NCBI GenBank assembly: GCA_050486205.1
Contig: JBJHCW010000006.1
Location: forward strand, 248,001 to 312,000
DNA from: PWQG01 sp050486205
GTDB taxonomy: Bacteria > Pseudomonadota > Gammaproteobacteria > Pseudomonadales > Pseudohongiellaceae
DNA length: 64,000 nt
Reading direction: 5' to 3'
The notes below the pieces were generated by a model that searched no databases, was not told the origin of the DNA, and saw only the letters and a list, made by a program, of their open reading frames with translations. Made by a program: the position numbers and the translations under genes. Of the stretch, positions 42,726-51,244 are shown piece by piece; the stretch's first letter is position 1; each line of letters opens with the position of its first letter.

Positions 42726-43994
42726 TCAGTCTTCGGCGGCCGCAAGTTCCACACAAAGTACAAACACTTTCATCGCCTGCTCGATGTCTGCCAGGCCCGG
42801 GAATGACGGCGCCAGACGGATGTTGCTGTTGCCCGGATCCTTCATGCCGGGCCAGGTTGAGCCGGCCGGGGTCAGTTTCACGCCGGCTTCGGCGGTCAGT
42901 CTGACTACCTTGTCAGCCATGCCGGGCTGGGTATCGAACAGGATGAAATAACCACCGGCGGGCCGGGTCCATGTGCCCAGTGGTTTGCCTTTACGGGTCT
43001 TGCCGGCCAGGCCGGACTCCAGCTCACGGATCACCAGATCGAATTTTGGCTGCAGGATCTTGCGATGTTGCTGCATCAGGGCCGCCAGGGTTGGCATGTC
43101 TTTCAGGAATCTGACGTGACGCAACTGATTGACCTTGTCCGGACCGATGGTCGAAACCGTCTGCTGGTCAGCAAACTGACGCAGGTTGTCCTCGGAGGTG
43201 GCCAGGAATGAGATGCCGGCGCCGGCGAAGGTGATCTTGGACGTGGAGCCTATTACCACCGCATTGTCCAGCGTGCCTTCCTGCTCGCTGAGCGTCAGCA
43301 GGTTTGCCAGGTCAGGAGGATTGTCGCTGAGGTGATGAACCGCATAGGCGTTGTCCCACATGATGCGAAAATGTTTACCGGCAATCTTGCCCAACCGTGC
43401 AATACGGCTGACAACCTCGTCCGAGTATACTTCACCGCTGGGGTTGGAGTACCTGGGTACACACCAGATACCCTTGATCAATGGGTCGCTTTTGACCAGG
43501 GACTCGACCTGATCCATATCCGGACCAGCACCGGTCAAGGGTACCGGGATCATTTCGATGTCCAGCGACTCGCAGATGCTGAAATGGCGGTCGTAACCCG
43601 GTGAGGGGCAGAGGAACTTCACCTTGCCCTGACCCTGGGTGGTGTCCCGGGCCTCGCGTTGCCAGGCTGAATCGGGGCCGCGAACGCCGTGGTAAAAGGC
43701 ATTCATCACGTACTGGTACATCAGTTGCAGGGAGCTGTTGCCGCCCACCATCACGCGTGAGGGCACGGTGCCGAGGTAGTCGGCCGCGAAGGCGCGGGCT
43801 TCGGGAATACCCAGTGCGCCGCCGTAGTTGCGGCAGTCGGTGCCGTCAGCGCAGCGGTAGTCGCCCTGCAGAATGCCATCCAGGGCATCACTGAGTGCCA
43901 GTTGTTCGGTAGCGGGTTTGCCGCGGGTCAGATCGAGATTCAGATTTCTGGCCTGGATTTGCCGGTATTGCTCCAGCAATTGCGCTTTGCTCAA
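42726..43994 (-). CDS. PLP-dependent aminotransferase, subgroup Ic (MocR-like)
   Basis: Protein of 422 residues. A class I fold PLP enzyme of the subgroup Ic aspartate-aminotransferase type: LNLDLTRGKPATEQLALSD, NYGGALGIPEARAFAADY, the Schiff-base Lys in GSTSKITFAGAGISF and the Arg in SNIRLAPSFP. It probably transfers an amino group from aspartate or an aromatic amino acid; substrate not certain. The start is taken as TTG 43994, since AAGGAG lies 7 nt before it; an upstream TTG at 44030 has no ribosome site. It ends at the hairpin at 42692. Confidence 0.9.
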   Translation of the reverse strand: MSKAQLLEQYRQIQARNLNLDLTRGKPATEQLALSDALDGILQGDYRCADGTDCRNYGGALGIPEARAFAADYLGTVPSRVMVGGNSSLQLMYQYVMNAFYHGVRGPDSAWQREARDTTQGQGKVKFLCPSPGYDRHFSICESLDIEMIPVPLTGAGPDMDQVESLVKSDPLIKGIWCVPRYSNPSGEVYSDEVVSRIARLGKIAGKHFRIMWDNAYAVHHLSDNPPDLANLLTLSEQEGTLDNAVVIGSTSKITFAGAGISFLATSEDNLRQFADQQTVSTIGPDKVNQLRHVRFLKDMPTLAALMQQHRKILQPKFDLVIRELESGLAGKTRKGKPLGTWTRPAGGYFILFDTQPGMADKVVRLTAEAGVKLTPAGSTWPGMKDPGNSNIRLAPSFPGLADIEQAMKVFVLCVELAAAED

Positions 43995-44030
43995 GAGAGG
44001 CTCCTTGATGATTTCAGTCGATGGTCGCAA

Positions 44031-44051
44031 TGCCTGCCGCGTTGGCAGGCA
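44031..44051. promoter_or_regulatory. Perfect 8-bp stem-loop between tlpA-like and aminotransferase genes
   Basis: TGCCTGCC (44031-44038) pairs with GGCAGGCA (44044-44051) across a 5-nt loop. It lies in the 93-bp gap between two co-directional minus-strand genes and has no T-run, so it is an internal operon hairpin, an attenuator or an mRNA processing site. Confidence 0.5.
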
Positions 44052-44087
44052 TCATGAAGGGCAGGGGATTTTACCGCAAAACGGCAA

Positions 44088-44600
44088 TCAGAGCAGCGGA
44101 ATCAGCGCTTCTTCCAGGATTTCGATATCGCCGTCACGGTAACCTTCGTGGACCTTGCGTACCACACCGTCACGATCGATCAGGAAAGAAGTGGGCATAC
44201 CAACCACGCCGTAGTCGTACATCACGTCCGAGTCGGCATCCACTGCCACCAGATAGCCCAACGGCACGTCCAGATCGGCCAGAAACTCCTCGGCGTCCTC
44301 GATGGGGTTGTCGATGGTGATGGCCACCACCTCAAAACCCTGTTCACGGTACTTTTTGTGCAATGTGTTGATTTCCGGCAAAGAGCGCAGGCACGGCAGG
44401 CACCAGGACGCCCAGAAGTCGACATACACAACCTTGCCGCGCAGTTCCGACAGTGTGATGGCGGGGGAGTCGGATCGAATGTCCGGCAATGTGAAGTCGA
44501 TAGCCGGGTCACCTTCCTGCACGTTGGTGCGGGCCTGGGTGTGTGCAGTGAACACCAGGCTTGGCACCAGCATCAGCAGAAAAAGTCGGCGCAACAGCAT
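44088..44600 (-). CDS. TlpA-like thiol-disulfide oxidoreductase
   Basis: Protein of 170 residues. A signal peptide or uncleaved anchor (about 1-27) is followed by a thioredoxin-fold TlpA-type domain. The active site is WASWCLPCLRS, a CxxC reductase. The cis-Pro in VGMPTSFLID is present. It likely reduces periplasmic disulfides, for example of cytochrome c apoproteins. The start ATG 44600 follows GGAG at 9 nt. Confidence 0.88.
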   Translation of the reverse strand: MLLRRLFLLMLVPSLVFTAHTQARTNVQEGDPAIDFTLPDIRSDSPAITLSELRGKVVYVDFWASWCLPCLRSLPEINTLHKKYREQGFEVVAITIDNPIEDAEEFLADLDVPLGYLVAVDADSDVMYDYGVVGMPTSFLIDRDGVVRKVHEGYRDGDIEILEEALIPLL

Positions 44601-44646
44601 TATCAATCTCCGGTAAAGTCTGTTTTCGGGACCAATCGGGCCGGGA

Positions 44647-45810
44647 TCAGGCGCCGGCAGCGGGTGACGAGGGTTGGGCAAAATTTTCCATCAGCTCACG
44701 CCAGCGCTGACGTTGCAGCTTGAGGCGGTAGCGGATCTCCCGATAGCGGTCACGCAGCTGCAGTTGATCCCATTTCTCATGCAGCTCGCAGGTACGGGCT
44801 TCGTACCAGGCCTGCTTGTGGCTTGCCCACAGTTGCAGGGTCTGTTTCAGCTGTTCGTACTCCTGTTCCAGTGTTTCACGCCACTTGTCGGCATTGACCA
44901 GATGAGCGGTTTTTTCCATCGCATCACGGTATTGCTTCTCAAGTCTCGCGGTCTCGATGGTCAGTGGCGACACGCGTTTCAGGTCACTGGTCAGTCCCAG
45001 CCAGCTGCAGCAGCGGATCAACCACTTGGTCGGGTCGTAGTGCCACCAGCGCACGCCGTTGCGATAGTCCCACTGAAAGGTGTGATGGTAATTGTGATAG
45101 CCCTCGCCGTAGGTCAGGAAAGCCAGCACCGGGTTGTCGCGCGCAGAGCTTTTCTCGCTGTAGGTCTGCTTGCCCCAGTGATGGGCCAGGGAGTTGATCA
45201 GCCAGGTCACGTGCTGGCTGAGCACCAGTCGCAGCAGCCCGGCGAGCAGCAATCCGGCCATTATGCTGCCACCAAGCCAGCCGAGGAAGGCGGGTACAGC
45301 AATATTCATGACCAGGAGCAGAGTGAGGTAGTGCCTGTGTTGCCATTGCAGGATCGGGTCGCGCTGAAGATCCTTGATGTTGGAAAAGTCACCCCTGCCG
45401 CTGTTGTAATAGCGCAGCATCCACCCGATGTGTGAATACCACAGGCCGCGACCGGCAGAGTAGGGGTCGCGCTCGTTGTTGTCGACAAACTGGTGGTGCC
45501 TGCGGTGGTCAGACGCCCAGCTGAAGACACTGTTCTGCAGGGCACAGGCGCCGCCCAGGGCAAAAATGAAGCGAAGAATCGGGTGCGCCTTGTAGGCCTT
45601 GTGTGACCACAGGCGGTGGTACCCGGCGGTTATCGAAATACCGCAGAAGCCCATCATCAGGACAAAAACTGTCCAGTCGTAGGCGCTGTAGCCATAGGTG
45701 AAGCCGTACCAGGGCACCAGGGTGACGGCAAAAAAAGCGGTCAGACTGAACAACAGTGTATTGGTCCAGTTGATCGGTGGCTTGCTGGGTGACGTTATGG
45801 TGTTGGACAA
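44647..45810 (-). CDS. Acyl-lipid/acyl-CoA delta-9 type fatty acid desaturase
   Basis: Protein of 387 residues. Membrane di-iron desaturase with four or so helices and the three His boxes HRLWSH, HRRHH and HNYHH. It introduces a cis double bond in a long acyl chain. A C-terminal extension (about 290-375) is charged and coiled-coil-like, which most bacterial desaturases lack. The start is TTG 45810, since CAGGAG lies 9 nt upstream; TTG 45819 is closer to that site and less likely. Confidence 0.9.
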   Translation of the reverse strand: MSNTITSPSKPPINWTNTLLFSLTAFFAVTLVPWYGFTYGYSAYDWTVFVLMMGFCGISITAGYHRLWSHKAYKAHPILRFIFALGGACALQNSVFSWASDHRRHHQFVDNNERDPYSAGRGLWYSHIGWMLRYYNSGRGDFSNIKDLQRDPILQWQHRHYLTLLLVMNIAVPAFLGWLGGSIMAGLLLAGLLRLVLSQHVTWLINSLAHHWGKQTYSEKSSARDNPVLAFLTYGEGYHNYHHTFQWDYRNGVRWWHYDPTKWLIRCCSWLGLTSDLKRVSPLTIETARLEKQYRDAMEKTAHLVNADKWRETLEQEYEQLKQTLQLWASHKQAWYEARTCELHEKWDQLQLRDRYREIRYRLKLQRQRWRELMENFAQPSSPAAGA

Positions 45811-45928
45811 GTGTTTCAACTCCTGGTTTGCCGCTCATCGGTCCTTAAGACAGGTGGGCCGACAGATATATTTCAAGGCGTCCATTCTATCAGAGCTGGG
45901 CCAGTTATTCAGCCGCAGCTCGCCGGGG

Positions 45929-46363
45929 TCAGCCGCGAAGTGTTGCCACATCTTCGGCCTGCAGCCCTTTTTCACTTTCACTGATGTGGAACTCCACCCG
46001 CTGCCCGTCCTTGAGTACCCGGTGACCGTCGCCACGAATGGCCCGGAAGTGCACAAATATGTCATCACCGCTGTCCCGTGTAATGAACCCGAATCCCTTG
46101 GCAGCATTGAACCATTTGACGCGGCCCTGTTCCCTGGGGCCGCTGGGGCGGGGGGTGCGTTTACGGGCTTTGCCTGACGAGCCGCTGCCATCAGGCAGGC
46201 GCGTGGCGATCAGTGCGGCGCAAAACCCCACCAATACTGTCAGCGTCAACAGTACCGGCAGGGAATCTGCCTGTATCGCTGTCCGGGTGTTTGTTATCAG
46301 ATACAGAGGAATGGTGGCTGCGGCGGTGACAATTATTGCGGCAATCAGGCACTTCTTGAGCAT
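45929..46363 (-). CDS. Membrane-anchored cold shock domain protein
   Basis: Protein of 144 residues. Two membrane helices (about 5-24 and 35-56) precede a basic linker and a complete cold shock domain (about 76-143). RNP1 is KGFGFITRD and RNP2 is DIFVHFRA, so single-stranded nucleic acid binding is expected. Tethering a CSD to the membrane is not the usual cytosolic CspA arrangement. It stands alone between the desaturase and a repeat remnant. Confidence 0.88.
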   Translation of the reverse strand: MLKKCLIAAIIVTAAATIPLYLITNTRTAIQADSLPVLLTLTVLVGFCAALIATRLPDGSGSSGKARKRTPRPSGPREQGRVKWFNAAKGFGFITRDSGDDIFVHFRAIRGDGHRVLKDGQRVEFHISESEKGLQAEDVATLRG

Positions 46364-46543
46364 GGAAAGTCTCGTGTGTTCGATTATTGTGTTTATTGTG
46401 ATGGCGTCCGAATGCCGTCGGTCATATCAAGCAGACAAGAAAGCCATATCCTTTGATTCTATCCGGAATCAGAATGAATTCAAGAACCGAATCTGTGACG
46501 AAAAGTGACAGACTGATGTCGGAAACATTTATCAGCCCCGTAA

Positions 46544-46570
46544 GAGGCCTCTGAATAACTCTATGGCCCC
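46544..46570. repeat. Solo end of the MITE family
   Basis: GAGGCCTCTGAATAACTCTA and the next bases TGGCC match the terminal repeat of the elements at 5152 and 60220. No opposite end was found within about 300 bp, so it is a relic of a third copy. It lies in the 283-bp gap between the membrane cold shock gene and the glycine-zipper gene; the rest of that gap (46364-46543 and 46571-46646) shows only a short ATTGTG repeat and no gene. Confidence 0.65.
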
Positions 46571-46646
46571 TTAAGCAGGGGTTCAGTTTGGCTGCGCTAA
46601 GCTTGCCTTCGATGGTGGGGTAAACAAGAAAAGTGAGGTGATTGTC

Positions 46647-47174
46647 ATGAAAAAATTGATAGCTGTAGCAGCGGCAAGCTCAATGATGATGGCGGCGACC
46701 GCCTGTGCGCAAACCCAGCACACCCAGTATGAATATGCGCCGGTGATCGACGCGCGCCCGGTATACCAGCAGGTGCGGGTGGAACGGCCCGAACAGCAGT
46801 GCTGGAACGAGCAGGTTGCAGTGCGCGAGTCTTCCTCCAGCAGTCGCACACCCATGGTGGTTGGCACCATCATCGGTGGCGCACTGGGTAATGCGGTTGG
46901 CAACAACAAGTCCAGCCGAAGGGTGGGAACCGTGGCGGGCGCAGCGTTGGGCGCGTCCATCGGTCGTGATATAGTCAATGCCAACAGTTCTCCGTCGACC
47001 ACACGGTATCAGACGGTCCAGCACTGCGAAAATGTCAGCCGGTACCACTACGAAGAACGTGTCGTGGGGTATCAGGTGCATTACCGCTACAACGGCCAGG
47101 ACCATTCTGTCAGAATGAACCACGATCCGGGTGAGCGCATTCGGCTGCGGGTCCAGGTCCAGCCGGTACTGTAG
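46647..47174 (+). CDS. Glycine-zipper 2TM outer-envelope protein
   Basis: Protein of 175 residues with a signal peptide (about 1-24, TACA|QT). The centre VVGTIIGGALGNAVGNN and VGTVAGAALGASIGRDI is a glycine-zipper pair of the Rickettsia 17-kDa/SlyB type. The Cys near the signal end could be a lipobox (ATAC), making it a lipoprotein. Function unknown; such proteins stabilise the outer membrane. The ATG 46647 follows GAGGTG. Upstream GTG 46638 is also in frame. Confidence 0.82.
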   Translation: MKKLIAVAAASSMMMAATACAQTQHTQYEYAPVIDARPVYQQVRVERPEQQCWNEQVAVRESSSSSRTPMVVGTIIGGALGNAVGNNKSSRRVGTVAGAALGASIGRDIVNANSSPSTTRYQTVQHCENVSRYHYEERVVGYQVHYRYNGQDHSVRMNHDPGERIRLRVQVQPVL

Positions 47175-47228
47175 GTCAGTGCCGGCATTCAGTCCAGGTG
47201 TCGGCATGTACCACAAAGGAAAACCCGA

Positions 47229-47585
47229 GTGAAACCAGAAACATTACAACTGACAACTCATTCCCCGGTGCGGCGGCTGCTGATGGGTGCTGCACTGGTG
47301 TTTGTGCTGGCTGCCGTACTCGCAGTGCCGGATGTGCACGCACAGCCGCCGGCCAACGCCCCAGGCATGCAGTACGATCCCGAGACGGATGAAGACGCCG
47401 AACCGGGCCCGGTCAATCAGCGTCAGGCGCTGGAGCGGGTCAGGGCACGTTTCGTGGGCAATGTGATCAGTGTCAATGAGGTTACCGAAAACGGTGTGCG
47501 TCGGTTCCGTTTCCGGCTGGATAACGAGGGCAGTGTCTACACTGTTTATGTGGATCGCTCGACGGGCAGAGTCAGTCGGGAGTAG
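47229..47585 (+). CDS. Secreted PepSY-domain protein
   Basis: Protein of 118 residues. A signal peptide (about 17-38, VHA|QP) is followed by a single PepSY-like domain (about 62-117, ALERVRARFVGNVISVNEV and FRLDNEGSVYTVYVDR). PepSY proteins often inhibit peptidases or bind small signals. The start is GTG 47229 after AAAGGAAAA. It is 19 bp before a PhoP-like regulator, so a PepSY-RR-HK operon. Confidence 0.78.
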   Translation: MKPETLQLTTHSPVRRLLMGAALVFVLAAVLAVPDVHAQPPANAPGMQYDPETDEDAEPGPVNQRQALERVRARFVGNVISVNEVTENGVRRFRFRLDNEGSVYTVYVDRSTGRVSRE

Positions 47586-47604
47586 GAACCAGGGAGTAGC
47601 GTTC

Positions 47605-48291
47605 ATGCGATTGCTGGTCGTGGAAGACGAAAGCCTGCTGCGTGCCCAGTTGGAACAGGGGTTGCAGCGTGAAGGTTATGTGGTGGATGTGGCGGCAGAT
47701 GGACAGACAGGGCTTTACCAGGCGCAGGAGTATGACTATGACGCCGCCATTATAGATCTCGGCCTGCCCAAGCTCGATGGTATGAGTCTGATCCGCCAGA
47801 TTCGCGAGGCAGGCAAGGCATTTCCCATTCTGATACTCACAGCCCGAGGCGACTGGCAGGACAAGGTGTCGGGGCTGGATGCGGGTGCGGACGACTATGT
47901 GGTCAAGCCGTTTCGCCTGGAGGAGATTCTGGCGCGGCTTAATGCGCTGCTGCGTCGCGCCGCCGGGTTTTCAAGGCCAATCATCGAAAGTGGCCCCATT
48001 CAGCTGGACACCTCGGGCAAACGGGTGCTGCTTGCTGGCGAACCGGTGGAGCTGACTGCCTACGAATACAAGATGCTGGAGTATCTGATGTTGCATCTCG
48101 ACCAGGTAGTGTCCAAAACCGAGCTGACCGAACACCTCTACGCCCAGGATTACGACAGGGACAGCAATGTGCTGGAAGTGTTTGTAAGACGACTGCGCCA
48201 GAAACTGGATCCGGATCAGACCCTGAAACCGATCGACACCGTGCGAGGGCAGGGCTATCGCCTGCGCGCCCTGGGCACCGGAGCTGACTGA
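47605..48291 (+). CDS. PhoP/QseB-like response regulator
   Basis: Protein of 228 residues of the OmpR family. The receiver has VVEDE and the phospho-Asp in IIDLGLPKLDG, the switch Thr in ILTARG and the Lys in DDYVVKPF. The winged helix has SNVLEVFVRRLRQKLD and VRGQGYRL. It resembles PhoP, which responds to low Mg2+ or cationic peptides, but homologues QseB and others are close. It is coupled to the kinase 4 bp downstream. Confidence 0.9.
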   Translation: MRLLVVEDESLLRAQLEQGLQREGYVVDVAADGQTGLYQAQEYDYDAAIIDLGLPKLDGMSLIRQIREAGKAFPILILTARGDWQDKVSGLDAGADDYVVKPFRLEEILARLNALLRRAAGFSRPIIESGPIQLDTSGKRVLLAGEPVELTAYEYKMLEYLMLHLDQVVSKTELTEHLYAQDYDRDSNVLEVFVRRLRQKLDPDQTLKPIDTVRGQGYRLRALGTGAD

Positions 48292-48295
48292 AACG

Positions 48296-49702
48296 ATGGC
48301 AGGTAGCACCGGACGCAGCTATTCCCTGTACAGCCGACTTCTGTTGGCTTTCTCGATTCTGCTTTGTGTCTTTCTTGGGCTCACTGGTGTGGTGCTGGAC
48401 CGGGCCTTTCGCAGCAGCCTTGAAACCGGCGTGGCTGAACAGTTGCAGGTGCAGGTGTACGTGTTGCTGGCAGCCTTCGAGGAAGACGACGACGTATACT
48501 ACTTTGGCCAGGACATCAGAGAGCCACGTTTTTCCCAACTGAACTCCGGCCTCTACGGTTTCATCAGCAGCGGCTCGCGTGGTGAGTTGCTGCGCACATC
48601 CTCCGCGCTTGACAGGGACTTTGCCGATCTGGCCCCCGTGCACGATCTTCAGCGTGGCGAGACCCGTTTCCAGCGTGTGAGGCGTGGTGACGAAGAGTAT
48701 TTTCTGCACAGCTATGCCATTGTCTGGGAGAACCAGACCGAGCCCTTCGTTTTTTCTGTTTTTGAAACCACATCCACCTATCTCGCAGAGGTCAACCGGT
48801 TCCGGACCAGTCTCTGGTCATGGCTCGGCGGCGTGGTGGTTCTGCTGCTTGTGTTGCAACTGGCGCTGCTGCGCTGGGGGCTGGCGCCGTTGCGCGTTAT
48901 GGCGCGCGACCTGAAGCGCATTGAGAGTGGCGAGAGTGAGTTGCTGCAGGAAACCTATCCGCGAGAACTGGGAATGGTGACTGACAATCTGAATCTGCTG
49001 ATCCAGGCGGAGCGCAAGCAGCAGGCGCGGTATCGCACCACGCTGGGTGATCTGGCACACAGTCTGAAAACACCATTGGCGGTCATACGCGGCACGCTGG
49101 AAAAAAAGGCACGTGATGAATCACTGTCCGGGGACATGCAAGCCTGCCTCTCCCAGATCGAGGAGCAGGTGGACAGAATGAACCAGATAGTCAGCTATCA
49201 ATTGCAGCGCGCCGTAAAGAGTGATGAGCTGGCACCTCTGGCCCGCAGGGTGGAGGTGGCCACTGCCATTGACAAGGTGGTACGCGCGCTTGAAAAAGTC
49301 TATGCGGACAAACAGGTACAGGTTGAAGTGTCCGCTGCGCGCGATGTCCACTTTCTGGGCGATGAAAGAGACCTGCTGGAGGTTCTGGGCAACCTGCTGG
49401 ACAATGCCTGCAAGTATGGCAATGGTCGGGTATCGGTGGTGGCTTCGCTTGCGGAGATACCGGAACGGCAGATGAGCATTGTGGTGGAAGACAACGGCCC
49501 CGGTATTGCGGCGGATAATCGTGACAGTGTTTTGCAACGAGGTGTGCGGCTGGATTCTCTCCAGCAGGGGCAGGGCATTGGTCTGGCTGTGGTGGCTGAT
49601 ATTGTCAGCAGTTATGGTGGCCAGATGGAAGTCAGTGACAGTGATATGGGCGGCGCCCGTGTGCAACTGGTGTTTTCCAATGTGCAGACCCCGCAATCCT
49701 GA
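48296..49702 (+). CDS. PhoQ-like sensor histidine kinase
   Basis: Protein of 468 residues. Two membrane helices (about 15-36 and 178-198) flank a periplasmic sensor (about 40-175) with an acidic patch FEEDDDVYYF, like the metal-binding patch in PhoQ. A HAMP-like linker precedes the dimerisation helix with the phospho-His in LAHSLKTPLAV, and the ATP lid NACKYGN, DNGPGI and GIGLAVV are all intact. It is the partner of the regulator at 47605. Confidence 0.9.
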   Translation: MAGSTGRSYSLYSRLLLAFSILLCVFLGLTGVVLDRAFRSSLETGVAEQLQVQVYVLLAAFEEDDDVYYFGQDIREPRFSQLNSGLYGFISSGSRGELLRTSSALDRDFADLAPVHDLQRGETRFQRVRRGDEEYFLHSYAIVWENQTEPFVFSVFETTSTYLAEVNRFRTSLWSWLGGVVVLLLVLQLALLRWGLAPLRVMARDLKRIESGESELLQETYPRELGMVTDNLNLLIQAERKQQARYRTTLGDLAHSLKTPLAVIRGTLEKKARDESLSGDMQACLSQIEEQVDRMNQIVSYQLQRAVKSDELAPLARRVEVATAIDKVVRALEKVYADKQVQVEVSAARDVHFLGDERDLLEVLGNLLDNACKYGNGRVSVVASLAEIPERQMSIVVEDNGPGIAADNRDSVLQRGVRLDSLQQGQGIGLAVVADIVSSYGGQMEVSDSDMGGARVQLVFSNVQTPQS

Positions 49703-49706
49703 CGCC

Positions 49707-49735
49707 GCGCTGAAGGCATGCGAACTTACGACTAG
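49707..49735. repeat. CTAG-end repeat relic at the TSUP gene end
   Basis: CGCGCTGAAGGCATGCGAAC followed by TTACGACTAG matches, inverted, the complete repeat at 52779 (TAAGTTCGCATGCTTTCAGC region). CTAG at 49732-49735 gives the TAG stop of the TSUP gene. The remaining part of the element is absent. Confidence 0.55.
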
Positions 49736-50490
49736 AACAGCACGGCCGCGGCGCAGGCAACCAGCGTCATGGTCAGCAATATCCACTTGATGACGTTCTG
49801 GCTGACGCGGAGGGCGAATTTCACACTGAACCAGGCGCCGATCATTGTGCCTGCTGCCAGGACTAGGCCGGGCAGCCAGGCAACCTGTCCGAATGCGATG
49901 AAAATACCCAGTGACAACAACGTGAAGGCCAGGGTGCAGACAATTTTCAGTGCATTGGCGCGCACCAGGTCATAACGCATGACGCCGGCAAGCGTGGCGA
50001 GCAGGATGAAACCGACACTGGCCTGCACAAATCCGCCGTAGATTCCTGACACAAACAGCATCCACCAGCCTGTGCGGCTTTCCGACACGGTCAGCACCGG
50101 TGTGCCGGGTGGGGGTGCGATGAAATTGGGTTTGATGATGATGATCAGGGAAATTGTGATGACGGTGCCAAGCAACAGCGGTTTCAGCGCAGCATTGGGT
50201 AATGTGGCCGCAGTCAGCGCACCAAGGGCACCGCCGAGCAGGCAGGGTACCAGTATGGGCACAATGGCCGGACGATCCAGACGCCCGTGTCTGTCGAACC
50301 CTTGTGCACCCACCATGCACTGTAGTGTCACGGCCACCCGATTGGTGCCGTTGGCGACATCCGGTGGCAGCCCCAGCACCATCAGCATGGGCAGAGTCAG
50401 GTTGGAGCCGCCTCCGGCCAGCGTGTTGATCCAGCCAGCGACCAGTCCGGTGAAGGCCAGGGCTATCAGCAACAGCATGTCATAGGTCAT
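49732..50490 (-). CDS. TSUP-family (TauE/SafE) membrane permease
   Basis: Protein of 252 residues with about eight membrane helices. The two half-repeats of the DUF81/TauE-SafE fold are seen: LAGGGSNLTLPMLMVLGLPP and GGFVQASVGFILLATLAG. TSUP proteins move sulfite, sulfoacetate or other organosulfur anions; the substrate cannot be read. Its TAG stop is formed where the CTAG repeat end begins. It is convergent with the PhoQ-like gene. A perfect inverted repeat abuts its ATG. Confidence 0.85.
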   Translation of the reverse strand: MTYDMLLLIALAFTGLVAGWINTLAGGGSNLTLPMLMVLGLPPDVANGTNRVAVTLQCMVGAQGFDRHGRLDRPAIVPILVPCLLGGALGALTAATLPNAALKPLLLGTVITISLIIIIKPNFIAPPPGTPVLTVSESRTGWWMLFVSGIYGGFVQASVGFILLATLAGVMRYDLVRANALKIVCTLAFTLLSLGIFIAFGQVAWLPGLVLAAGTMIGAWFSVKFALRVSQNVIKWILLTMTLVACAAAVLF

Positions 50491-50517
50491 TGGCGGACGA
50501 TTCCAGAGAGTCCGCCA
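50491..50517 (-). promoter_or_regulatory. Inverted repeat abutting the TSUP start
   Basis: TGGCGGAC (50491-50498) pairs with GTCCGCCA (50510-50517) across 11 nt. The end of the stem touches the ATG on the coding strand and the loop holds a TCTGGA-like ribosome site. A TATAAT lies at 50540-50535 with no clear -35. The stem could limit translation or bind a repressor. Confidence 0.5.
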
Positions 50518-50653
50518 GCGCGGAAAATGGCGCCATTATAGGGGCTGCTACAGAGCTCCGCCAGCCATGGGCCGCATCTGTCGGGGCCAGGGCAAAAAGC
50601 AGAATTCCATGCTATTAATCCTTTGCAGCCTTATTGAATGCAGAGGTGGTCAC

Positions 50654-51244
50654 ATGCAGGGAAGCATAACAAGGCACCGGGAAACTGAAAGAAGAAAAGA
50701 CCAAAAGCCGCGACGCAGGCAACGTGGCGCCAGTCTGATTGAAGTATTGGTGGCAATGTTGGTAATGGCCATCGGGTTGCTTGGCAGTACGGGCGCCCAG
50801 CTGACATCGCTGCGTCTGTCAGAGAGTGCGCGTCAGGTTTCGGAGGCAACCCTGCTGCTCCAGGATATGCTGGAGCGCATGCACGCCAATCCGCAGGGCG
50901 TGGCCAGTGGTGCGTACCTGCAGTCAGGAGCTGATACTGCGACAGAAGCAGAAACTGAAACAAATGAGAACGAAGACAGCAATGCCTGCCTGACGCTGCC
51001 GGGCTGCGCCCCTGATGTGATGGCTGCACGGGATCTGCAGGTCTGGCAGGCCAGCCTGGCTCATCGATTGCCAGGGGGCACCGGTCAGGTCTGTCCTGCG
51101 GCGCCAGACCCGGACGAGTTGTCAGGCGAGGCTGCCGGATGCGCCGCTGCCAGTGCCTCGCAGGCTTACCTGGTCATCATCGAATGGGACGGCAATCGTG
51201 ATGGTCTGAATGACCAGAAGCTGCACACGGTGTTTGCACCATGA
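50654..51244 (+). CDS. pilV: Type IV pilus minor pilin PilV
   Basis: Protein of 196 residues. A type IV prepilin motif RRQRGASLIEVLVAML (cleavage after Gly, Glu at +5) follows a long basic leader. PilV, PilW, PilX and FimT prime pilus assembly below the pilus tip. The Thr/Glu/Asn-rich linker about 95-115 is low complexity. ATG 50654 is preceded by GAGGTGG. It overlaps pilW by 4 bp. Confidence 0.88.
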   Translation: MQGSITRHRETERRKDQKPRRRQRGASLIEVLVAMLVMAIGLLGSTGAQLTSLRLSESARQVSEATLLLQDMLERMHANPQGVASGAYLQSGADTATEAETETNENEDSNACLTLPGCAPDVMAARDLQVWQASLAHRLPGGTGQVCPAAPDPDELSGEAAGCAAASASQAYLVIIEWDGNRDGLNDQKLHTVFAP

